This document shows positions 7,538-14,814 of a stretch of DNA of 19,233 nucleotides, one piece after another. The notes below the pieces were generated by a model. It saw nothing but the letters and a program-made list of their open reading frames with translations. It was not told where the DNA came from and did no database searches. Numbering within the stretch: position 1 is the first letter of the stretch; every line of letters begins with the position of its first letter. The DNA is from Hyphomicrobiales bacterium (lineage in GTDB: Bacteria > Pseudomonadota > Alphaproteobacteria > Rhizobiales > Aestuariivirgaceae), in the NCBI GenBank assembly GCA_020029455.1, contig JAIBJH010000020.1, forward strand, positions 1 through 19,233. Direction: 5' to 3'. The position numbers and the translations under genes were made by a program.

Positions 7538-8408
7538 TGGACTTCCGCAGCAGCATGTCCTTTGCGGCGATCACGGCGCCGCCGGTGATCAAGATGCAGG
7601 CGGCGGCAACCGACCAGTGAAATGCAGTCATGCCGAAGGCGAGCAGCACCAGTGTTGAGAGCAGCGGCGCGGCGTATGAGGCTGCGCCCAGCACCATGAT
7701 GTCGCCGCGCTTGACGCCAATGTCCCAGGTGTAGAAGGCAAGGCCAACGGGAAAGAGGCCAAGGCCAATCACGGCAAGCCACTCTGCTACCGTGCCGGGC
7801 CAGACAGTGTTCTCGAACAACAGATGACACAGCGCTGAAAGAATCGCCGTGACGAAGCAGTAGCCAACCACCACGTCGGTAGGAACCCTGGCGAAGCGGC
7901 GGGACAGAACCGAATAGGCCGACCAGATGAAGGCGCAGACAAAAGCCAGAACATGGCCAAAGCCGAACTGCTCCGAAATCCCGGCAATGTTTCCGCGGCT
8001 GATGACAAGGACAGCGCCCACAAGACCCATGAAAACGCCAATGATGTGATGGGTTTTTAATTTCTCGCCCGGCAGCAGGGCAGAGAAAGCAACAAGGAAT
8101 AGCGGCCAGAGATAAGCGATGAGGCTCACCTCTACTGCCGGTGCGGCGCGTATCGCTGAAAAATAGACGAAGTGATAACCGAAGAGTCCTGCCACGCCGA
8201 GAAGCCAGACGCGGCCTTCCTGTTTCAGGTTCTGAATTGCATTTGCACGAAAGGGCCAGGAAGCGACACCGACAAGCGTTCCGATTGCGAAGGTCATGGC
8301 GGCGAGCTGGAAGGGCGGCACTTTTCCGGAGGCTGCCGAGAAAAGAGCCAGCAATGCCCACATGAGCACTGCTGTAAAGCCGATCATTGTTGCGGTTGTG
8401 CGTTTCAT
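7530..8408 (-). CDS. EamA-family (DMT superfamily) permease 1
   Basis: 292-residue inner-membrane transporter with about ten hydrophobic helices in two EamA repeats. It begins MKRTTATMIGFTAVLMWALL, with the first-helix tryptophan typical of the family. The middle contains PLFLVAFSALLPGEKLKTHH, the conserved end of repeat one, and later GLGLFPVGLAFYTWDIGVKRG and YAAPLLSTLVLLAFG. Substrates of this family are amino acids, metabolites or drugs; the substrate here cannot be read. An upstream TTG (8447) is open, but its possible ribosome site is too close, so I prefer the ATG at 8408. A large hairpin lies immediately before this ATG. It converges on gloB with an 8-bp overlap. Confidence 0.9.
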   Translation of the reverse strand: MKRTTATMIGFTAVLMWALLALFSAASGKVPPFQLAAMTFAIGTLVGVASWPFRANAIQNLKQEGRVWLLGVAGLFGYHFVYFSAIRAAPAVEVSLIAYLWPLFLVAFSALLPGEKLKTHHIIGVFMGLVGAVLVISRGNIAGISEQFGFGHVLAFVCAFIWSAYSVLSRRFARVPTDVVVGYCFVTAILSALCHLLFENTVWPGTVAEWLAVIGLGLFPVGLAFYTWDIGVKRGDIMVLGAASYAAPLLSTLVLLAFGMTAFHWSVAAACILITGGAVIAAKDMLLRKSTT

Positions 8409-8413
8409 CGTGA

Positions 8414-8450
8414 GGCTTGCAATGGCGGGCTCAAGAGGCCCGCGCAAGCC
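8414..8450 (-). promoter_or_regulatory. Hairpin directly before the EamA permease 1 start codon
   Basis: Arms GGCTTGC (8414-8420) and GCAAGCC (8444-8450), then after a 4-nt bulge GCGGGC (8425-8430) and GCCCGC (8438-8443), with a 7-nt loop. On the mRNA the stem ends 5 nt before the AUG and no Shine-Dalgarno is free outside it. This could restrict translation or favour an alternative start. Function is inferred. Confidence 0.4.
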
Positions 8451-8452
8451 CC

Positions 8453-8506
8453 CTACAGCAACCGGCGGTCAATTGAACCCAATTGACCGTCGATAAGTTG
8501 CTGTAG
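8453..8506. repeat. 54-bp near-perfect palindrome between two permease genes
   Basis: Outer arms CTACAGCAAC (8453-8462) and GTTGCTGTAG (8497-8506) match perfectly over 10 bp. Inner arms CGGCGGTCAATT (8463-8474) and AATTGACCGTCG (8481-8492) match over 12 bp with one G-T. A 6-nt loop and a 4-nt bulge (ATAA) complete it. It lies 22 bp after the stop of the 8529-9464 permease gene and before permease 1. No U-tract follows on either strand, so it is a strong RNA hairpin without a classical terminator tail. It may be a dispersed palindromic unit; no second copy occurs in this window. Confidence 0.7.
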
Positions 8507-8528
8507 AACTTTGAATCTGGCGCATCTT

Positions 8529-9464
8529 TCACTTCGCAAGCGATTCCACTTGCTCGTCCGATGCGCTAGGCTTCAGCAACTGATTGCCGAAAATGGAGAG
8601 CAGCACGGCAGCAACGATGACCGAGCCGCCCAGGAAGGCAGAACGCTCCGGCACTTCACCGACAATAAGCCAGGGCCAGAGCGGATTGAGGACGGCATCG
8701 AGCATGGCGATGAGCGAGAGGGTGATGGCGGGAACCGAGCGCGCGCCCTTGATGAAGAAGATGAGCGGAATGGAAAGCTGCAAAGGTCCCATCGCGGCGA
8801 GGAGCAGCATTTCGCGCAGCGACACCTTGAAGCCGCCGAGCTCGTTGCCGGCGATGAAGCCGAAGAATCCGGCAAAGAGGAAGGTGACAAAACCGCCGAC
8901 ACAAATGGCGGGGGTCATGTCGACATTGCGGAAGCGGCGGAGCGTCAGGGTCTGACTGGCAAAGGTGAAGGTCATGCAGACGGCGACCAAGATGCCGATG
9001 GCGTTGCCCGCTTCAAGGCCGCTCCAGGCAATGGTTGTGACGCCAATGGCTGCCATGGCGGCGGCGGCCCAGGCGGCAAGGCCCGGCCTCTCGCCTGTGG
9101 CCCAGGGACTGAGGAGACCGGTGAAGACAGGTGAAGCCGCGCCGATCACCGACACCGTGGCAGTGCTGAGAAGCGTGAGGGATGTCACATAGAGCGTCGA
9201 GCCGACGGAGAAGAATCCGGCGGAGAGTAGCATGGCCGGAAGCGGCACGGCCTTGAAACTTTTCCAGGTGTCGGGCCCATGCAGCAGCACGAGATAGCAG
9301 AGAAGCGCCGTTGCCATCCAAAAGCCGCGCCAGCAATTAAGCTGCCAGCCATTGAGGTCCGGCATCAGGCGCACGAAGAGACCCGACAGCGACCAGCCCA
9401 GCGTGGCCAGCAGGACGAAGATGACGCCTGTGCCGTAGGTTTGCTGAGTTGGTGGACCGCCCAT
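8529..9464 (-). CDS. EamA-family (DMT superfamily) permease 2
   Basis: About 311 residues, ten predicted membrane helices in two repeats. It opens with a short polar leader and then VIFVLLATLGWSLSGLFVRL. Repeat one ends around LLSPWATGERPGLAAW; repeat two contains MLDAVLNPLWPWLIVGEVP, the equivalent conserved end. The C-terminus is polar (QLLKPSASDEQVESLAK). Two consecutive ATGs (9465-9467 and 9462-9464) are possible starts; only a weak AGAAAG lies upstream and the choice does not matter functionally. It is divergent from permease 3 across about 100 bp. The substrate is unknown. Confidence 0.9.
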   Translation of the reverse strand: MGGPPTQQTYGTGVIFVLLATLGWSLSGLFVRLMPDLNGWQLNCWRGFWMATALLCYLVLLHGPDTWKSFKAVPLPAMLLSAGFFSVGSTLYVTSLTLLSTATVSVIGAASPVFTGLLSPWATGERPGLAAWAAAAMAAIGVTTIAWSGLEAGNAIGILVAVCMTFTFASQTLTLRRFRNVDMTPAICVGGFVTFLFAGFFGFIAGNELGGFKVSLREMLLLAAMGPLQLSIPLIFFIKGARSVPAITLSLIAMLDAVLNPLWPWLIVGEVPERSAFLGGSVIVAAVLLSIFGNQLLKPSASDEQVESLAK

Positions 9465-9523
9465 CATTGCTTTCTAGCACGGCCTACTGCCAAGCCGTGA
9501 CAGGGAAGCGACTATATTGCGCC

Positions 9524-9546
9524 ATGCACCTTTGAGTTTGGTGCAT
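9524..9546. promoter_or_regulatory. Inverted repeat in the divergent permease promoter region
   Basis: Perfect 7-bp arms ATGCACC (9524-9530) and GGTGCAT (9540-9546) around a 9-nt spacer, in the 100-bp gap between permeases 2 and 3. A TATATT (9513-9518) lies alongside. Spacing is compatible with a dimeric repressor site controlling both genes, but no regulator gene is adjacent. Confidence 0.35.
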
Positions 9547-9568
9547 TGGATGATAGGTCCCCGCTCCG

Positions 9569-10471
9569 ATGATATTTCCGATTCACGAAGCCGCAGCATT
9601 TGGCGCTGCTATCTGCTGGGCCATGACGGCCCTTATTTCCTCGCTTCCGGCGGGGCACCTCGGAGCACTCGCCTTCAACCGCTTGCGGCAGGCAGCCGTG
9701 ACGGTGCTGCTTGCGGTTTTTGTGCTGGCAAGCGGACGTTGGCAGGGATTGAGCCTCCATGAGGCGGGTCTTCTTCTCGCCTCAGGCCTCTTTGGCATCT
9801 TTGTTGGCGACACGCTGCTGTTCAATGCGCTGAACCGGGTGGGGCCAAGGCGGTCCAGCATCCTCTTTGCCCTTAACGCCCCGATGACAGCGGTGCTGGG
9901 CTGGGTTCTTCTCGGTGAAACACTGCTGCTTCAGGCGGCAGCAGGAATTGCTCTCACTTGCGCGGGCGTCATGCTCGCAATCCTGTTCGGCAAGCGGCCC
10001 GGCCAGACCCATAAGTTGGAAGAGGTGAAGGGCAGTTTATTAGTGGGTGTGATGTTCGGGCTTGGCGCGGCGCTGGGACAGGCCATGGGTTCGATCATTG
10101 CGCGACCTGTCATGGCTTCGGGGGTTGATCCCTTTATTGCCTCCATGGTGAGAGTGGGAATTGCCGCCTGTTGCCTCAGCGTGCTGATGGCGCTGCCATT
10201 TGAAGCAGTGAAGCCGCGCAATCCACCGACCTGGAAGATTGCAGGCCTCACCATACTCTCCGGCGTGCTTGCCATGGGCATTGGCATGACGCTGCTGCTC
10301 TTTGCGCTCTCCGGTGGAAAGACCGGCATTGTCGCCACCATTTCGGCGACATCGCCCGTTCTCATCTTGCCGATGTTGTGGCTGCGTACGGGCGAGCGGC
10401 CCGCCGCTGGAGCATGGGCTGGCGCGGCGTTGGCCGTTGCTGGAATGGCCCTGATTTTTCTGAACCGGTAG
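9569..10471 (+). CDS. EamA-family (DMT superfamily) permease 3
   Basis: 300-residue inner-membrane protein with two EamA repeats. It starts MIFPIHEAAAFGAAICWAMT. LFNALNRVGPRRSSILFALN and MTAVLGWVLLGETLLLQAA mark the end of repeat one; repeat two carries SATSPVLILPMLWLRTGERP and ends GMALIFLNR. A soluble linker near 145-155 (KRPGQTHKLEEVKG) separates the halves. Divergent from permease 2 and not obviously a recent duplicate of it, since the sequences differ throughout. Transport substrate unknown. The ATG is the first reasonable start; upstream GGT is a weak ribosome site. Confidence 0.9.
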   Translation: MIFPIHEAAAFGAAICWAMTALISSLPAGHLGALAFNRLRQAAVTVLLAVFVLASGRWQGLSLHEAGLLLASGLFGIFVGDTLLFNALNRVGPRRSSILFALNAPMTAVLGWVLLGETLLLQAAAGIALTCAGVMLAILFGKRPGQTHKLEEVKGSLLVGVMFGLGAALGQAMGSIIARPVMASGVDPFIASMVRVGIAACCLSVLMALPFEAVKPRNPPTWKIAGLTILSGVLAMGIGMTLLLFALSGGKTGIVATISATSPVLILPMLWLRTGERPAAGAWAGAALAVAGMALIFLNR

Positions 10472-10499
10472 AAGGCGAATGCAACCAAACATCCTCCAT

Positions 10500-10518
10500 G
10501 GGCGCACTTGATGCGCCC
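10500..10518. other. Hairpin 1 in the convergent gap after permease 3
   Basis: GGGCGCA (10500-10506), 5-nt loop, TGCGCCC (10512-10518), 28 bp after the permease 3 stop. No T-run follows, so it is a weak terminator candidate for the plus-strand gene, or part of a tandem hairpin array. Confidence 0.4.
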
Positions 10519-10543
10519 ACTCAGATTCGTGGAAAGACTGGTT

Positions 10544-10562
10544 CGGCGGGTCAGGCCCGCCG
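10544..10562. other. Hairpin 2 in the convergent gap
   Basis: CGGCGGG (10544-10550), 5-nt loop, CCCGCCG (10556-10562); very stable GC stem. On the minus strand the tail reads AACCAGTCTTTCC, only mildly pyrimidine-rich. May serve either converging gene or be a dispersed repeat. Confidence 0.4.
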
Positions 10563-10573
10563 ATGGAGAAATT

Positions 10574-10600
10574 TCAGAGCGATTCCAGTTGACGCTCTGA
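10574..10600 (-). terminator. Probable terminator hairpin of the DMGDH-like gene
   Basis: TCAGAGCG (10574-10581) pairs with CGCTCTGA (10593-10600) over 8 bp around an 11-nt loop. It begins 4 bp past the stop codon at 10605 and is followed on the minus strand by AATTTCTCC, a short A/T-rich tail. Position is right; the tail is imperfect. Confidence 0.45.
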
Positions 10601-10604
10601 CATC

Positions 10605-13121
10605 CTAGGCTCTCAGAGCGTTGTTCTCCGGGTCATAGGGGCTTTCGGCGATCACCGTGGTCTTGAACTTCTTGCCGAGAATTTTGATTTCCAATTCGGT
10701 GCCGAGCGCGGAGTGTTCCGGCTTCACCATGGCGAGGGCCAGCGACTTGTTGCAGCGGAAGCCGAAGCCGCCATTGGTGGCACGGCCAATAAGCTTGCCG
10801 CGTTTGTAGATGGGTTCGGAGCCACGGGTATCGGACCCTTTATTGGTGATGCCGTGGACTTCCATGGTGACGAAGTTCCAGGCGAGGCCCTTCTCGCGCG
10901 CTGCCACCAGCGCATCGCGGCCGATGAACTGCCCCTTGTTGGGATGAACAAAGCGGTCGAGGCCTGACTCATAGGCGTTGTATTCGATGGAAAGCTCGCG
11001 CGGCACCAGGCGATAGCTCTTTTCGATGGAGAGCGATGACATGGCCTTGATGCCATAGGGCCTGATGCCGAATTCTTTCCCCGCATCCATCAATAGATCG
11101 AAGAGAGCGGCCTGCTGTTCGATGGGGTGATGGAATTCGTAACCCAGTTCGCCCACGAAATTCACACGCAGGCAGTGGGCCGAGACAGGCCCCACATTGA
11201 TCTCCTTACCCGAGAGCCAGGGGAAAGTTTCATTGGAAAGATCGGTGGCGGTGAGCTTTTGCAGGAGCTTGCGGGAATTTGGGCCGGCGAGCACCAGCAC
11301 ACCAAGGCGCGTGGTGATGGGGCTGAGCCTCACCGAGCCATCGGCGGGCAGAAGCTTCTGCAGATAGTCGTGGTCGTGACGTTCATAGGCGCCGGCGGAG
11401 ACGAGATAGAAGCGGCCCGGCTTCCATTCATAGACAGTGAACTCAGCGCGCACGCCGCCGCGCGAAGTGAGAAGATGGCAGAGCGCAATGCGGCCCTGTT
11501 TCTTCGGGATCTTGTTGGCCAAGATTGACTCAAGCCATTCACGCGCGCCGGGGCCGGAAACTTCCATCTTGGCGAAGGCCGACATGTCCTGCAGGCCGAC
11601 GCCGTTCATCACGTTCAAGCATTCCTCGCCGACAAACTTGAAATAGTTGGAGCGGCGGAAGGACCATTTCTCCTTGATCTTGCCATCGCTCGCAGCAGGC
11701 GCGTGATTGTGGTTGGTGAGAACGTCAGGCGTTTTCAGCACCGACTTGGAGAGGCCGTAGTTCTTCGGGGCAAACCAGCCCGGACGCTCCCAGCCATAAA
11801 CTGAGCCGAAGACGGCGCCCAGTTCCTTCATGCGCCCATAACAGGGCGTCACCTTCAAGGGCCGCGCGGCGGCGCGCTCTTCATCCGGATAATGGGGCGT
11901 GAAGACGTTTGAATAGGCTTCCTCGTTCTTGATCTTGAGATAGCCCTTGGTGGCGTAGGGGCCGAAGCGGCGGGGATCGACACCCATCATGTCGATGGTG
12001 GGTTCGCCATCGACGATCCACTCGGCAAGCTGCCAGCCGGCGCCGCCTGCTGCGGTGACGCCGAAGGAGTGGCCTTCATTGAGCCAGAAATTCTTGAGGC
12101 CCCAGGCCGGGCCGATGATGGGCGAGCCATCGGGCGTATAGGCGATGGCGCCGTTGTATACTTTCTTGATGCCCACCTCTCCGAAAGCGGGAACACGGGT
12201 GATGGCCGTTTCGATGTGCGGGGCAAGGCGGTCAAGGTCTTCCTGGAAGAGTTCATATTCGCTGCCCTCCGAGGGACCATCCATGTAGCAGCAGGGCGCG
12301 CCCTTCTCATAAGGCCCGAGCAACAGGCCGCCATTTTCCTCGCGCATGTACCAGCTTGAATCCGCTTCGCGGAGCACGCCCATTTCAGGAAGGCCCTTGG
12401 CCTGACGTTCCTTGATCAAGGGGTGCGGCTCGGTGACGATGTATTGGTGCTCGACCGGGATCACCGGCACATCAAGGCCCACCATGGCGCCGGTCTTGCG
12501 GGCGAAGTTACCGGTACAGGAGATGACGTGCTCGCAGATGATCGTTCCCTGATCGGTGGTCACCACCCATTTGCCGTCGCCGCGCTGGTCAATGCCCATC
12601 ACTGTGGTGTTGCGGTAAATCTCGGCACCACGCGAGCGCGCGCCCTTGGCAAGGGCCTGGGTCAGGTCGGCAGGCTGGATATAGCCGTCATCGGGATGCT
12701 GGATGGCGCCGAGGAGACCTTCGGTTTCGCAGAGCGGCCAGATTTCTTTTATCTGGGCGGGCGTCAGCTTGTTGACCTTGATGCCGATGGTTTCGGCGAT
12801 GCCGGCGTAATACATGAACTCGTCCCAGCGGTCGGAGGTGCGGGCTAGACGAATATTGGACACCTTGCGGAAGCCCACATGCTGTTCCGTTTCCTTTTCG
12901 AGCTCCTGGTAGAAGCGGACGGAATATTTGTGAATCTGGCCCACCGAGTAGGAGAGGTTGAAGAGGGGCAAGAGGCCTGCGGCGTGCCAGGTGGAACCCG
13001 AGGTCAGTTCCTTGCGCTCGATCAGCACCACATCTGACCAGCCTTTTTTGGCTAGGTGATAGAGGGTCGAGACACCCACTACACCGCCACCGATCACCAC
13101 TGCACGCGCTTCAGATTTCAT
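10605..13121 (-). CDS. Dimethylglycine/sarcosine dehydrogenase-type FAD oxidoreductase with GcvT domain
   Basis: 838-residue two-part enzyme. Residues 7 to about 370 are a DAO-type FAD domain: GGGVVG (11-16), E35 at the end of the second strand, and SGSTWHAAGL in which H46 matches the histidine that binds FAD covalently in DMGDH/SARDH. From about 430 to the end lie GcvT-like tetrahydrofolate-binding domains, with NYFKFVGEECLNVMNGVGL at the entry, VNFVGELGYEFHHP near the end of the first, and a C-terminal barrel. Family enzymes demethylate dimethylglycine or sarcosine, pass electrons to ETF, and load the one-carbon unit on folate; length matches (about 810-870). The exact N-methyl substrate is open, and no betaine genes are nearby. 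Single-gene unit, ATG start, weak ribosome site. Confidence 0.93.
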   Translation of the reverse strand: MKSEARAVVIGGGVVGVSTLYHLAKKGWSDVVLIERKELTSGSTWHAAGLLPLFNLSYSVGQIHKYSVRFYQELEKETEQHVGFRKVSNIRLARTSDRWDEFMYYAGIAETIGIKVNKLTPAQIKEIWPLCETEGLLGAIQHPDDGYIQPADLTQALAKGARSRGAEIYRNTTVMGIDQRGDGKWVVTTDQGTIICEHVISCTGNFARKTGAMVGLDVPVIPVEHQYIVTEPHPLIKERQAKGLPEMGVLREADSSWYMREENGGLLLGPYEKGAPCCYMDGPSEGSEYELFQEDLDRLAPHIETAITRVPAFGEVGIKKVYNGAIAYTPDGSPIIGPAWGLKNFWLNEGHSFGVTAAGGAGWQLAEWIVDGEPTIDMMGVDPRRFGPYATKGYLKIKNEEAYSNVFTPHYPDEERAAARPLKVTPCYGRMKELGAVFGSVYGWERPGWFAPKNYGLSKSVLKTPDVLTNHNHAPAASDGKIKEKWSFRRSNYFKFVGEECLNVMNGVGLQDMSAFAKMEVSGPGAREWLESILANKIPKKQGRIALCHLLTSRGGVRAEFTVYEWKPGRFYLVSAGAYERHDHDYLQKLLPADGSVRLSPITTRLGVLVLAGPNSRKLLQKLTATDLSNETFPWLSGKEINVGPVSAHCLRVNFVGELGYEFHHPIEQQAALFDLLMDAGKEFGIRPYGIKAMSSLSIEKSYRLVPRELSIEYNAYESGLDRFVHPNKGQFIGRDALVAAREKGLAWNFVTMEVHGITNKGSDTRGSEPIYKRGKLIGRATNGGFGFRCNKSLALAMVKPEHSALGTELEIKILGKKFKTTVIAESPYDPENNALRA

Positions 13122-13174
13122 TTTTTACACTCGCTCAATTTGCCTTCCGGATGGTTCGCTTTTCCACTTCACTT

Positions 13175-13257
13175 CGTCACCCCCGCGCAGGCGGGGGTCC
13201 AGCTTTGACGCGAATGGTCCTCAAGAAAGCTGGATTCCCGCCTTCGCGGGAATGACG
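13175..13257. repeat. REPIN-like palindromic repeat (two inverted REP hairpins)
   Basis: Two 32-bp arms, 13175-13206 and 13226-13257, are inverted repeats of each other with only five mismatches and a 19-bp spacer. Each arm is itself a small hairpin: CCCCCGC-GCAG-GCGGGGG on the left and TTCCCGC-CTTC-GCGGGAA on the right. The core (CGTCAnnCCCGCG...GGCGGG..TCCAGC) resembles palindromic units that are dispersed in many alphaproteobacterial genomes. It occupies the 219-bp gap between the GNAT and DMGDH-like genes; the rest of that gap (13122-13174, 13258-13340) shows nothing I can name. Such elements are mobilised in trans by RAYT transposases; none is present here. Confidence 0.85.
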
Positions 13258-13340
13258 GTTGAAGGGTGCCCCCCAGTGTCGTCGGCAAACAGCATAGTTA
13301 GTACAATCCTGCCGCGTCGAGGGACTTGCGACGATGGCCG

Positions 13341-13790
13341 TCAGGATTGCGACACGGGCTTGGCGAAATAGACGGTGGTGCCGCCATTGGGGTGTGGCTC
13401 CTCACCGGTGATCGCAAAGCCAAGATGGAGGTAAAGCGCCACATTGGAGGCGAAGGCCCCATTGGTGAGAAGCCGTAGCTCCGTGAGACCGTTGTCCCGC
13501 GCCAGCGCTGCGGCATGGTCCAGAAGTCTCCGTGCCAGGCCGACGCCCTGACGTTCCTCCGCCACGGCGATGTTCTGGATAAAGAGATGATCGGGATGCG
13601 GGATCATTTCGATCAGGGCGATGAGCCTGCCATCTTCCTCGATCAGGTCGATCCAGTGATTGAGAACAGCGGTATCATAGTCTGCCTGCATCGGAACGGG
13701 TTCACGTCCGACGGCCGGTATCCACTTGGCATAGACAGCGCGTGTCAGGTCCCGGATGGCGGCGGCGTCAGCGAGGCTCGCCCTCCTCAT
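13341..13790 (-). CDS. GNAT-family N-acetyltransferase
   Basis: 149-residue single-domain acetyltransferase using acetyl-CoA; acceptor unknown. FIQNIAVAEERQGVGLARRL supplies strand beta-4 and the acetyl-CoA pyrophosphate loop (Q-G-V-G-L-A); VALYLHLGF is the usual final motif. Starts MRRASLADAAAIRDLT, typical for the family. The ATG overlaps the stop of the DUF924 gene by 4 bp (ATGA), making it the last gene of the MOSC-mobA-mobB-DUF924-GNAT operon. Confidence 0.9.
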   Translation of the reverse strand: MRRASLADAAAIRDLTRAVYAKWIPAVGREPVPMQADYDTAVLNHWIDLIEEDGRLIALIEMIPHPDHLFIQNIAVAEERQGVGLARRLLDHAAALARDNGLTELRLLTNGAFASNVALYLHLGFAITGEEPHPNGGTTVYFAKPVSQS

Positions 13791-14323
13791 CCGGCAAAGC
13801 CGCCGGATTTGAGGAAGGCAATTTCTTCCGGCGTGGATGTGCGGCCCAAAATGGGATTGCGATGGGGAAAGCGGCCGAAACGGACAATGATGTCCTTATG
13901 GAGATTGGCCCATTGAACCATTTCCAGAAGACCCATGCTGGTGAACAGCGCCACGGCGCGGTCCTGGCAGGCAAGGTCCTCGGCATGTTCAAAGGGCATG
14001 ACAAACCACATGGCCAGCGGGGCGGGCATCTTCTGATGGAAACCACGGGCCACGGAAGCCTTGGCGACGGTAAGTGCCTTGTCATCGCCCGCAAAAGCCA
14101 GCGGTGAACCACGGTGGATGTTGCGCGACACCTGATCGAGCAGGATGACAAGGCCAAGCGCGCCTTGGGGTGTTTCGGCCCAATGGTCGAATTTTCCCAG
14201 TTTTGCCTGTTTGAGGGCATCGCCGAAACGCATGGCAAGAGCGGCATCGAAGCCGGAGTCCTTGGTGAACCAGCGCTCCTCGCCTGCTGCTTCCCAGAAG
14301 GCAACGACTGTTCCAGGCGTCAT
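13787..14323 (-). CDS. DUF924-family protein
   Basis: 178-residue alpha-helical protein of the DUF924 family, function unknown. Family landmarks are present: VVAFWEAAGEERWFTKD at the start, LVILLDQVSRNIHRG (the DQxxRN motif), MPFEHAEDL, and FGRFPHRNPILGR near residues 145-158. Length is normal for the family. The ATG overlaps the mobB stop by 4 bp and the gene overlaps the next one by 4 bp, so it is translationally coupled on both sides. Its tie to molybdenum cofactor genes is positional only. Confidence 0.88.
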   Translation of the reverse strand: MTPGTVVAFWEAAGEERWFTKDSGFDAALAMRFGDALKQAKLGKFDHWAETPQGALGLVILLDQVSRNIHRGSPLAFAGDDKALTVAKASVARGFHQKMPAPLAMWFVMPFEHAEDLACQDRAVALFTSMGLLEMVQWANLHKDIIVRFGRFPHRNPILGRTSTPEEIAFLKSGGFAG

Positions 14324-14814
14324 AGTTTCAAATGGCTGACGATGAAGGTTGCGAGAGATGCGACATCATCGCGATCAAAGACTGGAACAGGAGTCTTGGC
14401 AATGGCACCAGTTGCAGCAATTGCAATAACGGTCGGATCATCACCGGCGAGCTCGGGATGATCGAGAGCGAGATTGCGCACTTCGATCTTGTCATGGGTA
14501 TCGCGCTTGTAACCTTCGACGATGACGAGGTCACAAGGTTTCAGATTGGAAAGCACTTCTTCGAGAGTGGGTTCGGCCTCACCACGCAATTCGTGGATGA
14601 TGGCGGTGCGCTCCCGCGAGATCACGGCAACCTCGGAAGCACCCGCCTTGCGATGGCGGAAGCTGTCGCGGCCTTCATGGTCGATATCGAAGGAATGGTG
14701 GGCATGCTTCACTGTGGAGACGCGATAGCCTTCAGCCGTGAGGTGCTGCACCAGCTTTTCGACCAGCGTGGTCTTGCCGGCGTTCTTGAAGCCTGCAACA
14801 CCGATTACCTTCAT
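14320..14814 (-). CDS. mobB: Molybdopterin-guanine dinucleotide biosynthesis protein MobB
   Basis: 164-residue P-loop GTPase that assists MobA in converting Mo-molybdopterin to the guanine dinucleotide cofactor. Walker A is GFKNAGKTT (8-16). The family block KHAHHSFDIDHEGRDSFRHR with AGASEVAV follows; the usual PG is EG here. DLVIVEGYKRDTHDKIEV is the conserved VEGYK segment. Overlaps mobA and the DUF924 gene by 4 bp each. Full length, ATG start. Confidence 0.95.
   Translation of the reverse strand: MKVIGVAGFKNAGKTTLVEKLVQHLTAEGYRVSTVKHAHHSFDIDHEGRDSFRHRKAGASEVAVISRERTAIIHELRGEAEPTLEEVLSNLKPCDLVIVEGYKRDTHDKIEVRNLALDHPELAGDDPTVIAIAATGAIAKTPVPVFDRDDVASLATFIVSHLKL

Noticed and set aside
7429..8361. 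310-residue open frame on the minus strand
   Set aside because: It lies in another frame of permease 1 and runs into gloB; its Arg/Ser/Cys-rich composition is not a membrane protein, whereas permease 1 is.
8409..8447. TTG start for permease 1
   Set aside because: The GGGGG run is only about 2 nt from the TTG and the added residues precede a standard membrane start; ATG at 8408 is better.
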